Shown piece by piece: positions 22,601-32,788 of a stretch of 64,000 nucleotides of DNA. Each line of letters begins with the position of its first letter. Position 1 is the first letter of the stretch. The DNA comes from Rhodotorula mucilaginosa (Eukaryota > Basidiomycota > Microbotryomycetes > Sporidiobolales > Sporidiobolaceae), in NCBI GenBank assembly GCA_034406715.1, contig CP137872.1:806001-870000 (forward strand). Direction: 5' to 3'. The position numbers and the translations under genes were made by a program. The notes below the pieces were generated by a model, which saw only the letters and a list, made by a program, of their open reading frames with translations, made no database searches and was not told where the DNA came from.

Positions 22601-25258
22601 CCTTGCAAGAGCGCATGGAGCGAGACGGACTCGTAGCGTCGGTATCGGAGAAGCTGTGAGACGTCTGTGGTGCTACGGATCAGCTACTGCACGCGCCGAG
22701 AGCCGTTTCAAGCTCGAAGACAGTGGCTCACTGTTTTCGACCACTTTCTGATTCGCCTCTGACCCCCAAAACGCCTTCGGGATGACGTCCCTCACGCAAT
22801 CAAGCACGTAGCACTCGACTTCATAGATCGTGCAGGCGTACTCCGACAGTTTCGGCTTCTTGACATTCTGGGCGACGGCTTGAGTTTGCCCGTGCGGGAT
22901 CACGAGCGAGGGGTGAGAGGTATCGAGCGAGACTTCGCCGCGCGAGACTTGGGTGCGCGGGGGTTCGGCGCTCGCACTCAAGTCCTGTCCAAACATGAAG
23001 GGATCCTCGAGTCAGTTCGGCTACACGAAGAGTGGAAACAGGTTCATCGTACAAAAATCGCGCTGCGTTCCTCTTGGCTGAGCTGTCGACGTTTTAGCTG
23101 CCGGTGCGTTATCAAGAGGCATCAGCAACACAAAAGACTCTCCCCGATCGTCCCAAGGTACAACGCCCGTGACGCACCTTGGAAGGACAGCGCTTGTCAA
23201 GCAATTTGCGAAAGTTGCACCTCGAGCTGAGCAAGCCCAGCCTCTGCAAGATCGGCAAGACCGGTCTCAACCGCGGAGGGGTCTTGATACTGCCCAAGCG
23301 CTATTCCCAAACCCCGGTGTACGCATCAAGGTTCAGCTCGTCATGAAGAAAGACTCGATTAGCCAGCGAGCCAAAACGCACCTTGATCTCGAGCTCGCGG
23401 TCCGTGTAATCCGGCAACACGTCGACGCTCACGCGCGCCTTCGGACTCGTGAACGCGTTGTGGAGGCCAAACTGTCGCGGGAAGATGTATTTGGCGAGGT
23501 GTCGTGCTGCCGCTTCGGTCGAACCCCTCGTGGCACTCGTGGCGGTCCCTTTAGGGTGCTGAACGGGCTTGATCGAGTACAGCGTCGGCAAGCGGACGAG
23601 CACGTCTGCATGATCAGGATCATCTATTAGCTGTTAGCACCTGTAAGACCCTTGCTGTAGAGGGCGGAATGACTTACGCCTCGAAGACAAACCGTAAGGG
23701 AGTTTGCCGCCGACTCCTTTCGAGAGTCGGTGATGGTACATCTGATGTCTCGCGAGCACGATCGCATTGTTCGAATGCCTATCGACACCACGCGAAAGTA
23801 GGGATCAGTACAAGCTTTCTCTCAAAGGGCAAGGGAGCGAAGAAAGGAGGCAATACGGACAAAGTCTCCAGTCGACGTTGCTTTGCTGGTCGGCCGCTCG
23901 ATTCGGCCGCACCGCCGCCAACACCTCCGCCGAGAACGCTCGCCGCCGACGTCGTCGCCCGCAACGACCGCTTCGTAGGCGAGACCGACGTTGTCGGAGC
24001 GAGCGAGCCCGCCTTGTTTGCGAGGTCCACGCCTCCACCGATCGTCGTCAAGGTGGGATCACCGAGTTGCGGCAGGGAGCGAGATTTTCCCAGCGCAGGA
24101 CAGGCGGACTCGCGCCGAGGAGTCAATTGGGGGTTCGAGTCGGTAGGACCGTCGATGCGCACTTCGGGAACAGTCGCCAAAGTCGGCGGCGCCGGCGGCG
24201 TGCCCTCCTCGAGTACCCCTGCCTCGGATGGTCTCCCTTCGAGCGCCGGCAGCAATTCCTCCTCCTCCTCCTCATCCTCCCTCTTTCGCCGCTGCCGCCG
24301 CTTCCTCTTCCTTGGCGCATGTTCCGTCCGCCTCGATCCCCGCTTCGTATTCGTCTGGAGATCTTGCAACATCTTGAGGTCGGCGACGGGCGTCCCCGAG
24401 ATTTGCATGAGACAAGCGTTCGGGAGGGGGAGGAAGAGGGCCGTGTCGGGAGAGGAGAAGAGTTCGATGAGCCAGTCGGGACCGGTGCTGCGCGCGGCGG
24501 CGAGCGCACAAAGTCATCAGCAGAGAATCAGAACTGTCCAAGGCAAAGTCTTACTCACCGGCTCGCGAGGTGGTCCCAATCGCGCGACGAGACAAGCGTC
24601 GCGACGATCGTGTTTGGAAACACCTCGACGAAACCTTGCTCGAGCTGGCTCCGCGTGCGCTGCAAATCCCGCGTCCGGTCCGTGTTCTACGAGCGACAAT
24701 AAGTCACGGTGGGTCAATCGATGCGAAAAGGCTTTTATAATAGGAACCAGGGAGAGGGAGAGAGCAGGAGAGGGGACGCACGAGTCGGTACCCGAACGCG
24801 AGCATGTTTTTCGGAGTCGCAAACGCGACGTTGCCGGCTTTCCTCTCGCGATAGTACTCTTTTGCGTGCGCGGCAAACAAGCGTTGCTGTACCTGCTCGA
24901 TGATCTGCGCCAAAGGAAAGGGAAGCGGGTGAGTCTGCAGGTTGCGCGAGAACAATACGCCGTCTGGGGCTCGAAAGGGAGGGGGCGGACTGACCTCGGG
25001 CATGGATGCGCCATTTGCTCCTTGCCCCACCGATGCTGCGTCGAGCCTCGGTGGTCCCGCCGGTGCTCTAGACGCGACGACCGTTTCCCCCACCAAGCGG
25101 CGGAACGATTCCGAGTCGTCGTCGTCCCCTCTTTCTGGCGGCAGGAGATCTCGCAGTGTCGATACGGTGGAGTAGTATTTCTGGAGCAGCTTGTGCGTGT
25201 ACGAGCTCGAACGCACGGGTTCGGGAGCGGTTGGCGGATCGATTGGCTCGTTCATCAT
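19637..25258 (-). CDS. TERT: Telomerase reverse transcriptase (TERT)
   Basis: TERT is the catalytic protein of telomerase and copies an RNA template onto chromosome ends. The N-terminus starts [14 protein letters not shown], and early exons contain [14 protein letters not shown] and [20 protein letters not shown]. Of the RNA-binding domain, the T motif is visible as [21 protein letters not shown] (near 22300-22380). In the RT domain, motif 2 reads [18 protein letters not shown] (about 22070-22130) and motif [14 protein letters not shown] (about 21600-21640, first catalytic Asp). Motif B' is [20 protein letters not shown] (about 20970-21030) and motif C is [11 protein letters not shown] (about 20810-20840, catalytic Asp pair). 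Motif D is [13 protein letters not shown] and motif E has [16 protein letters not shown]. The C-terminal extension ends NGERKARMI. The gene is cut by many short introns. All catalytic Asp are present, so it looks functional. The telomerase RNA was not found in the window. Confidence 0.93.
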
Positions 25259-25613
25259 GTTGACAGACGCCGTGGCCGCCCTTCATTCGCTGCGTTGCGG
25301 GAGCAGGGTTCGGGTCTGAATTTGCAAGCTCATGCGATTGCGTGTACGTGCATCAGACCCGCACTTTGAGCTGTCGGAGAGCAGTTGGCAGCGGCTCGAG
25401 TGACTCGCCAAATGTCAAAAAGGCGGGCGACTCTCGCTCTCGCTCTCTTGCCACTCACTCGATCGCCGTACTGCGCCGCGGGAAAGAGGCAAGCACCGCC
25501 AGGAACGACCGCTGAACGACCGCTGAACGACCCAGACTCGCTCGCTTGACTCGTCGTCGCCTCGCTCGACTCCTCGCTCCACTCGCCGCATACAAACTCC
25601 AGAACCTCAAACG
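25259..25613. promoter_or_regulatory. Divergent promoter TERT / SNU23 with 11-bp tandem repeats
   Basis: A 355-bp region drives TERT leftward and SNU23 rightward. It contains two exact and one partial copy of the 11-mer GAACGACCGCT (25503-25513, 25514-25524, then a diverging copy), plus a CTCTCGCT/CTCGCTC-rich block at about 25430-25460 and 25535-25580. No factor is assigned. Confidence 0.5.
25503..25535. repeat. 11-bp tandem repeat GAACGACCGCT
   Basis: Two perfect head-to-tail copies and a third copy matching the first eight bases lie inside the TERT/SNU23 promoter. Confidence 0.8.
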
Positions 25614-26736
25614 ATGTCTACCAAGACAGGCGCGTATGGCGCAAACTCAAAGGTACGTTCTCACAGCGCGGCCTCCTCTGCATCGCACGCTGACTCGAAC
25701 CGTGTCCTTCAGTCCGACACCAACTTCCGAGTACGTCAACCCGCCCTTTCATCGCCTGGACACTCGCCTCTGGGAGCGAGTAAGCTTGAGCTTACCGTCA
25801 AGTCATGCTGCACAGAAAACATGGGACCAGAAAGAGTATGAGGAAAAGGCACGGGCAAAAGTGCGTTTCGATTGCCTCTACCACTCGCGCGAGTGCTCGT
25901 GGGCCGAGAGCCTTTCGAAGCCTTGCTGATCTCCAAACGCTCCGCAACGCACAGGACCAAGAACTCGCCGAGAATGCGAAAGCGGCCGAAGAAGCGATCC
26001 AGCAGGGTGCGTCACTGTTCTCTCTCTCTCTCTTCGCCGCCCTCTCGCCCCTGTCCCGTTCTGCTCTTGCCCGCACTAATGCCTCCTCCTCCTCCCGCGT
26101 CTCCCCACACGCAGGCAAGCGCCCCCCTCGGAAGAAGGAAGACCTCCCGAAAGCGACCGAGATGATGAAGGCGCGCGACCTGCCGCTCGAACTCGACAAG
26201 AACCTGAACAAGACGATCGTGATCGACGCCAGTGTCGGCAGCGGTCAGAAACAACCGGGTTTCTACTGCGACGTGTGCAAGCGGACGTGCAAGGACAGTG
26301 CGAGGTACCTCGACCACATCAACGGTCGGACACGTGAGTTTCCTTGTCCCTCCTCCCCTGCGCGTTTCGCGGGGATTCTTCCCGACTCTGATGCGCGATG
26401 TTTCCCCCGCCCGGTCCCGCAACAGATCTGCGACGACTTGGCCAGACGACCAAAGTCGCCCACTCGACCCTGAACGACGTCCGTCTCAAAATCGCCGAAC
26501 TGCGCGAAAAGTCGGCCGCCTCGGCCGAAAAGAAGCAGTACGACTTTGAGCAGCGGATCAAAGAGATCCAACTCGCCGAGCAGAAGGACAAGGAAGCGGC
26601 GAGGGAGGCCAAGCGGAGGAAGAGGGAAGAGGAGAGGAAAAAGGAGCAGGAAGAGTTGACAAAGGGGGTCGACAAGGACATGATGGCGGCGATGGGCTTT
26701 GGCGCGTTCGGAGGAGGCGCTTCGGCCAAGCGGTGA
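25614..26736 (+). CDS. SNU23: Snu23/ZMAT2-like U4/U6.U5 tri-snRNP zinc-finger protein
   Basis: Snu23 is a component of the spliceosomal U4/U6.U5 tri-snRNP and B complex, near the U6 ACAGA/5' splice-site helix. Short exons give MSTKTGAYGANSK, then SDTNFR, then KTWDQKEYEEKARAK. The central exon has LPLELDKNLNKTIVIDASV followed by the U1-type C2H2 finger GFYCDVCKRTCKDSARYLDH. An intron at about 26334-26424 splits the second His region so that INGRTHLRRLGQTTKV is formed. The C-terminus is an uninterrupted charged helix (STLNDVRLKIAELREKS, then KRRKREEERKKEQEEL) and ends GGGASAKR. This order and the finger sequence match ZMAT2/Snu23 well. Start 25614 is the only ATG that reads in frame into the WDQKEYEEKA block. 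Confidence 0.93.
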
Positions 26737-27980
26737 TGCGCCGCGCTCAGGCGCGTACGGTGTATGTAGCTGTCGTTGTTGTATCCATACCTCACAAGCC
26801 ATCTCTCTCTGCTTTCTTTGGCGGCGAATGAGGCGGAAGATGCCAGATCCGCAATGGCCGGGACCTTGCACAGCGACAGACCTCGCTCTCTCCGTAACAT
26901 AGACCCGTCTCTCTGAAGGAAGCGAGAACAGCCACGAGATAAAATGTACGACGAATTGCTTTGCGATTCAGAGACGAGCTACGTGCGGAACAGGTTCAGA
27001 AAGGTGCACATCCACCGCGCAACGCCGTACAGCCTCAAACCGCAAGCGGCATAAAAGAGGCCGGACAACCCAACCTCGGGAACGAGGGGGAGGTACGAGC
27101 GTGCTCAAGGTCATCGAGGAACGCTCCTCCCTCGAGAGGGAAAGCGTTCATGGGTTCTCGCTTGGATGGGGATGCGCCCAATCGGTCATCGTGACCTGCA
27201 AACAGTGTAGCTCGTTTGAGAGAGCAAGACAACTCGGAAAGAAACCTGGTGGGAGGAAGCGTATGGGTCAGTTCTCGCTCAAGAGCAAAGAGCGACGAAG
27301 ACGAGGCGAAGACTCACTGTATAGAGATCCTGACTGACTGCAGTCGTGTGAAAGCAAGCTAGGTCAGCAAAAGGCCACTCAAGCCGTGCATACAGGCGAG
27401 ATTGGACGGACGTGTGGTCTTAACGAGAACAAGAAGCGTCGCGCTCGTTCGCCGCTTCTTCAACTCGCCAGCGCGAGCTCGCACCCTTCAGTGGCCCCCT
27501 GTCCAGCACATTTTCTTCCAGATTCCAGCAGCCAAGTCTACGCACATGCAGGTACTCGCGTACTCATGAGGAGCCCGCTCAGAAGCTTATACATGCGCCC
27601 TGTAGTTCGAGCGGGCAGCGCGCCCGTGCGAGAGCTGAACATGCGAGCGGGAAAAACTCTTTTTACGTCGAAAAGAAAAAGAAAGAAAGCTACGTTCACA
27701 GGATCCAAGCAGTAGACAGTTAACGCCGAACACACAAACGGGTTCAGCGCATCTGTCCACAGGGCTGGAAACCCGTTACGCAAGAGTGTCAGCCGAATTT
27801 ACGCCCCACGGAGGTGCGAAGTGATACTCGAATGCTTACCGTCAGCTCCTCCTGTACTCGCCCTCTTTACGCCCGGCCGCCCCAAAAAGTGCTCGCAACG
27901 AGCGCCAGCCTTGCTGTATCCTGTACAAAGATACCGTTAATCAGCATCCTGACAGTCCGGTAACGAGTAAACATCCTAGC
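26737..27980. other. Intergenic region holding repeat copy A
   Basis: A 1.2-kb gap between SNU23 and the CCCH gene. Its central part (about 26953-27511) is copy A of a duplicated unit; the flanks show nothing recognisable. Confidence 0.6.
26953..27511 (+). repeat. ~0.55-kb dispersed repeat, copy A
   Basis: This unit is matched in the same orientation at about 30143-30684. The pair begins near the shared TTGCTTTGC, continues through CAGGTTCAGAAAGGTGCACA and ends near GCTCGCACCCTTCAG. A core of about 105 bp (27143-27247 here) appears identical between copies, while other segments differ by substitutions and indels. It has no recognisable coding domain, terminal inverted repeats or tRNA-like boxes. 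It may be a non-autonomous mobile element, a segmental duplication or a non-coding RNA locus. Confidence 0.8.
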
Positions 27981-28824
27981 TCACAATGGCCTCGCGAAAG
28001 GGGCAGTTTGCTCGATCGGGCGGCGCTGCGGGCAATTCATATTCAGCTGGTGCACTGGCTCTTGAGTGTTCTTGAGTTGACTGACCTCCGGTTCCGGCAG
28101 TACCTCCGGCTCCGAGGCTTTCTGGTGGAAGATTTCGCCAGCGATGATGAAGTCCTCGAAGTTAAGCCGCTGAAGGAATCGTCCTGATCCGTCTCGAGCG
28201 AGGTAGCGGTACAGATGACCACGCAAGAGGTGCATGAGTTGACCCGCCACAGCACCGCTGCCCCCGCCGCTCGCAATCGCCGCCAGTCCCTGATCCGCGA
28301 GCCTCTTCGGGGCAGAGGGTTGCGGAGCTTGGCTCTGGCGGTTACTCGAGGCCTCGTCGTCCTTGGTCCGGTCGTGACGATGCTTGCAACTCGTTCCAAA
28401 CTTGCATCTTCCCTCGAGCCAAAAGGCGCGGCAGGTGCCGCGCGGCCCTCCGGCGAGGTACTCCGACAGCTCGAAGGTTTGACGCTGATGGGCCGGCGCA
28501 TTGTCCTCCTTGGTCTGGTCGTGGCGATGCTTGCAACTCGTCCCAAACCTGCACCTTGCCTCGTGCCAAAAGGTGCGACAGGTGCGGTGGGGGAACCCCG
28601 GCGGGGTACTCGTCCTGCGGCACAAGGTTGCTCGGACGGGAAACAAGCGCTTGCGCCACGTTCGCGGTCGTCTGGAGGCCGGTGGAAAGGGCGCCGAAAG
28701 ATGAGAGAGGTTCGGTGGGGTGGGCGAATTTGCACGTCGCGCCGTAGCGACAGCCTCCGGGCTTCGCGTGATGCCTGCACACTGGTCTGGACCCCATTTG
28801 GGAATGGTATAGACCGTGTACCAT
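27981..28824 (-). CDS. CCCH zinc-finger protein with duplicated finger, frame broken once
   Basis: Three C-x8-C-x5-C-x3-H fingers are encoded: CRHHAKPGGCRYGATCKFAH, CRTFWHEARCRFGTSCKHRH and CRAFWLEGRCKFGTSCKHRH. Such fingers usually bind RNA. The second and third lie in a 147-bp tandem duplication (about 28360-28506 and 28507-28653). The first finger is in one frame and the other two in the next. Aligning the two repeat units shows one extra base in the upstream unit, in the G5 run at 28589-28593; without it the text would read DEYPAGVPHRTCRTFW, parallel to SEYLAGGPRGTCRAFW. It could be a sequencing error, a real frameshift or an unrecognised splice. The C-terminal part has LMHLLRGHLYRYLARDGSG and ends APFARPL. 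The gene lies between the two repeat copies. The start is taken at MVHGLYHSQMGSRPV. Confidence 0.6.
28360..28653 (-). repeat. 147-bp in-gene tandem duplication (CCCH units)
   Basis: Two adjacent units start with TCCTTGGTCYGGTCGTGRCG on the + strand and are clearly similar over at least 90 bases. Each encodes one CCCH finger plus the KHRHDQTKED/KHRHDRTKDD tail. Confidence 0.85.
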
Positions 28825-29389
28825 GTAGGAGAGGAGAAGAAGAGCAAAAGAAAGACAAAATCAGCTCAGCGGTCGCGCTCAGCACGACCCTCGTCCGTTG
28901 CCGCGGACAGCCCGCGACTCGCGTGGCGCGTTGCGAGCTTGATCGCCGTGGGAGCTTTGAGTGTAGATGAGCGGCATGTGGATAAAGCGCTCGTGTGCGC
29001 TAAGACAGGCTCGCAAACTCACAACTTAAGTAGCTCCGCATGGGGGGCCGCGGTCCTGGCGTCACCACGACCTGCTTCACCGACAAGCTGCAGCTTGCCT
29101 GTTGGAAGCGAAAGAATCTGCAATTTTGAGTTCCCTTCTCTCTGTAAAGCAGCGGGCCAAACCTGCGGTCTTGTAGGAGGCGGCCTATTTGGCGCTCCGC
29201 CCAAAACGAAACGGCGTTTCGATGCCGCGCGTCGATTTGGCGGCACCGGTCCACCCGGGGACTTTTTGTGTTCGGCAGTCTGGTAGCGCCGAGCTGCTGA
29301 AGCGTGGAATCTGAAGTCAGCATCGCGATACAAGGGTCTGTATGGGAAGGAAGCAAGTTTTTGTGCCTGTCGGAAGAACGGGCCCGCGT

Positions 29390-29830
29390 CCCAGCGAGCG
29401 CCTCGACGAGCGATTTCGCTACTTTGGACGCGTAGAGGAGCGTCGCGTTGGGCGCCTCGCGTGGAACGGCGTTTCGGGAGGCGTCTCTCTCGGGGTGTTC
29501 GATGCATGAAGCTGTAGCACGTACGCAGTGCAGCCGGAACAAGAATTCGGACTTCTCCCCAGCGACGAGGCCGCAGCAACGCGGTGAGCACGAAACGAGA
29601 AGAGCGACGATGACTGGCGAGTACAGCGAGAGCAGGAGCGTGTCCAGATGTTGGGATTGGGACGCTGCTCGGTAGGGAAGGGGCCGCCTGCAGGGGCGTC
29701 ATCCGCCGGTGCTGGTGAGGGCGTCTCGGGCGTCTCGAAGGGCGCCTCGCGGATGAAAAGGCGTCGGCGTCCGTCTTGGGTGTCTCAGCGGCGTCTTGAA
29801 GGGCGGCGACGCCCCACGAGCGGTAGCTGC
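29390..29830. repeat. Degenerate GGCGTCTCG-type minisatellite
   Basis: Variants of a 9-10 base motif recur irregularly, for example GGGCGTCTCGGGCGTCTCG near 29717, GGGCGCCTCG near 29740, GGCGTCTTGAAGGGCG near 29791 and GGGCGCCTCG near 29451. Spacing is uneven, so this is a decayed or loosely organised repeat. Confidence 0.5.
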
Positions 29831-30142
29831 AGCAGGCGACTCGGACGCCCCGGCCCCATCAAGTCGATCTCGACCGCTCGGTGCAGGCCTTCCGAGCGGA
29901 CAGAAGTGTAGCGGTAGCAGTTCCTAGTGCTGGTCAGCAGCCTGTGCTAACGTTTGCCGTGTAACGTGCTCTGCTGCCAGAAGTCTGGCGGCGGCGCAGG
30001 GCTTGAGAACAGGCGGTTCATCGCATCGAAGTTCTCGCGATATACGTTCAGAGGCGCTCAGATTCGTATATACAGCTTCCCTTGCGCGCTCTCTGAATTG
30101 CTCCCTTGCTCCCCGAGTGCGCACGTAGGTAGAAGTAAGAAG

Positions 30143-30684
30143 AGTTGCTTTGCCGACAGACGAGCTACACGAAAGGGACAGGTTCAGAAAGGTGCACATC
30201 CACCGCGCAACGCCGTACAGCCTCAGACCGCGAGCGGTCATAACGAGGCCGGACAACCCAACCTCGGGGACGAGGGGGCGGTACGAGCGTGCTCAAGGTC
30301 ATCGAGGAACGCCCGTCCCGAAGGAAGAGCGTTCATGGGTTCTCGCTTGGATGGGGATGCGCCCAATCGGTCATCGTGACCTGCAAACAGTGTAGCTCGT
30401 TTGAGAGAGCAAGACAACTCGGAAAGAAACCTGATGGCAGAGCACATGGGTCAGTTCTCGAGTTGCCGAGACGAGGCGATGGACGGGAGACTCACTGTAT
30501 AGAGATCCTGACTGACTGCAGTCGCGTGAAAGCAAGCTGGGTCAGTGAAAGGGTCCTCGAAGCCGTGCATATAGGCGAGATTGGACGGACGTGTGGTCTT
30601 AACGAGAACAAGAAGCGTCGCGCTCGTTCGCCGCTTCTTCAACTCGCCGGCGCGAGCTCGCACCCTTCAGCTGCCCCCTGTTCT
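30143..30684 (+). repeat. ~0.55-kb dispersed repeat, copy B
   Basis: It is the same-orientation partner of the unit at 26953-27511, about 3.2 kb away. The identical core lies at about 30328-30432. The block CGCTCGTTCGCCGCTTCTTC near the 3' end is also shared. Differences cluster in short segments, such as the bases after GAAACCTG, where the two copies carry unrelated 40-60 base stretches. Confidence 0.8.
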
Positions 30685-31292
30685 TGCCTCGAGCGAGTGA
30701 AGGCATCTGGCTCCCTCCCGCTCCAAAAGCCTGTGCATAAGCATCGATAGTATGGTCAGATTGAGTAGAAATCTCTAGCCCTAGAGAGGGTCCAAACCAG
30801 CCAAAAGAGCGAGACGAAGGGGAATTTCCGCGGTCGCTTTGGCCCTCGCCGTGTTCGCTGCGCGCTCGGTTTTGTTCCGACTCGTACGTCGACTCGCCCG
30901 CTACCTCGTCAATAAAGTGAGCTGCGATACTGCTGGACTGCACGAGACTCTACGACCGTGTACGACTCAGCTCGACGCGACCGCGAGCGGTGACGGCGAA
31001 GGGCAGGCAGCGGACGCGAGAGGAGGAGCTCGCCCTTTTCGCCGAGTGGACAGCTGCGGTCGACGGGGCAGGACAAGGGCGCTGGGAGGAGGCGGGCAGG
31101 GCTTGCAGACATGCTCTGGACAGCCAGAAGCGCCTCACTGTCCAGTCGTCGAGGCAGGGACGCGAGCGGCGAGGACGAGTCGGCGGGCAGCGACCTCCAA
31201 GTCGGGACCCAGCTTCCGCTTCACGGCCAACGACATCAGCGCTCTACACGCCCGGCGACTACGCGTGCTGACCATACACACCGCCCTATAGA

Positions 31293-32372
31293 ATGTCTGC
31301 CCCTGCCGGTGAACGTGGTGGCTTCGGCCGTGGCCGTGGAGGTGACCGTCGTGGACCGCGTCGCGGTCCCCGTCGCGGTGCTCGCAAGGACGAGGAGAAG
31401 GAGTGGTAAGCACTCGCGCCCTTCCTCTGTCTTACGCTTCGCGGGCATGTAGCTAAGACCACCGCTGCCGCTCACAGGGTCCCCGTTACCAAGCTTGGGC
31501 GTCTCGTGAAGGACGGCAAGATCAAGTCGATCGAGGAGATCTACCTCTTCTCGCTCCCGATCAAGGAGTACCAGATCATCGACATCCTCCTTCCCAAGCT
31601 CAAGGGTGCGTTGTATATGAACGGCGATCGCACAAACGAGCGGGGGGTGTTGACGCGTTTTCCCCGGATTGCGCAGACGAGGTCATGAAGATCCACCCCG
31701 TCCAGAAGCAGACCCGTGCCGGTCAGCGTACCCGCTTCAAGGCGTTCGTCGCCATCGGTGACTTTGAGGGCCACGTCGGTCTCGGTGTCAAGTGCGCCAA
31801 GGAAGTCGCGACCGCGATCCGCGGCGCCATCATCCTCGCCAAGCTCTCGGTCGTCCCCGTCCGTCGCGGTTACTGGGGCAACAAGCTCGGAGAGCCGCAC
31901 ACGGTTCCTTGCAAGGTCCAGGGCAAGGCCGGTTCCGTCTTCGTCAAGCTCATCCCCGCCCCCCGCGGTACCGGTATCGTCGCCGCCCCGGCCTCGAAGC
32001 GCATGCTCCAGCTCGCCGGTGTCGAGGACTGCTACACCCAGTCGCGTGGTAACACCTCGACGTGAGTCCGATTCTACGGGAGAGTTCTCGTCGCCCCGGA
32101 AAAACGGTACTGACTCATCCCCGCGCGCGCACAACAGCATGGGCAACTTCATCAAGGCGTCGTACGCTGCCATCACCGCCACCTACGGCTTCCTTACCCC
32201 GGACCTCTGGACCAAGATCGAGGTATGTCCATCCATCCCGCCGCTATCGAGGTCTCGCGCCGGCGTACTGATTTCGCCGCCTTTGCCCCCCCCCTCCCCC
32301 CCGCAGCCCTCGCCGTCGCCCTTCGAGGAGTTCTCGTCCCACCTCCAGCTCGCCGCCAAGAAGGTCTACTAA
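31293..32372 (+). CDS. RPS2: 40S ribosomal protein S2 (uS5)
   Basis: uS5 is an essential small-subunit protein near the mRNA entry channel and is important for decoding fidelity. Five exons (31293-31405, 31478-31605, 31677-32061, 32138-32222, 32307-32372) give about 258 residues. The N-terminus is a Gly/Arg-rich tail ([18 protein letters not shown]) typical of eukaryotic uS5. The family signatures follow: [103 protein letters not shown] and [15 protein letters not shown]. The C-terminus is [16 protein letters not shown]. All splice junctions are canonical and keep the conserved protein intact. Confidence 0.97.
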
Positions 32373-32788
32373 ACGCTTCCTTATGTTCAGGATGCGCTCG
32401 TAGTCTAAATCTTGGTGACGGGAAACCGGGGGAGGAGGAGGTCGTTCTGCGTTGGTTTTCGACTAGCAAAAGCAATGGTTTCCTTCTCTCTCTTCCCTTT
32501 TTTATGCCGTGTCGAAGCAATGTTGATGTTGTTTCACGGTACCGCATCGGTTTTGAGAGAGTATATAGCAGGGTGATTCGGAGCGAAAAGGATGGTCAGG
32601 CAGATCGAGAGGTTCTTAGCGGCATCTCTCTCAAACTTCGTCAGCGCCCCTGCAGACCCTCACGTTTTCGGTATACGCCGTGTGCGAATGCGGATTGCAA
32701 GGATACATATGTGTATGGGTTTCGAGAGGTCCCCGAATCATCGCTGATCAAGAAACGGCAGAGAACCTCCCTCCGAAAGAGTCGATCT
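32373..32788. other. Convergent 3' ends of RPS2 and DUF1765 gene
   Basis: A 416-bp region with T-rich tracts (for example around 32480-32505), no gene, expected to hold both polyadenylation regions. Confidence 0.4.

Larger units (their letters stand above)
28825..31292. other. 2.5-kb intergenic region with repeat copy B and RPS2 promoter
   Basis: No gene is supported. Overlapping open frames on the - strand between 29000 and 29700 have no recognisable domain. The region contains GGCGTCTCG-like degenerate repeats (about 29390-29830), repeat copy B (about 30143-30684) and, in its last 600 bases, the RPS2 promoter and probable 5' UTR. Confidence 0.5.

Noticed and set aside
26990-27010. GGTTCAGAAAGG in the duplicated unit resembles a Pol III B box
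   Set aside because: It matches the GGTTCGANNCC consensus poorly, and no matching A box or T-run terminator was seen at a suitable distance.
29000-29702. Overlapping - strand open frames of about 180-230 codons as a gene
   Set aside because: They run in several frames at once, have no recognisable domain or splice structure, and coincide with GC-rich repeats that keep frames open by chance.
26953-30684. The duplicated unit as the telomerase RNA gene (close to TERT)
   Set aside because: No template-like stretch resembling a TTAGGG-type or related telomere repeat was seen in either copy, and telomerase RNA genes are not expected to be linked to TERT.
32290-32305. Long C tract as a structural element
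   Set aside because: It is simply the pyrimidine tract of the last RPS2 intron just before its CAG acceptor.
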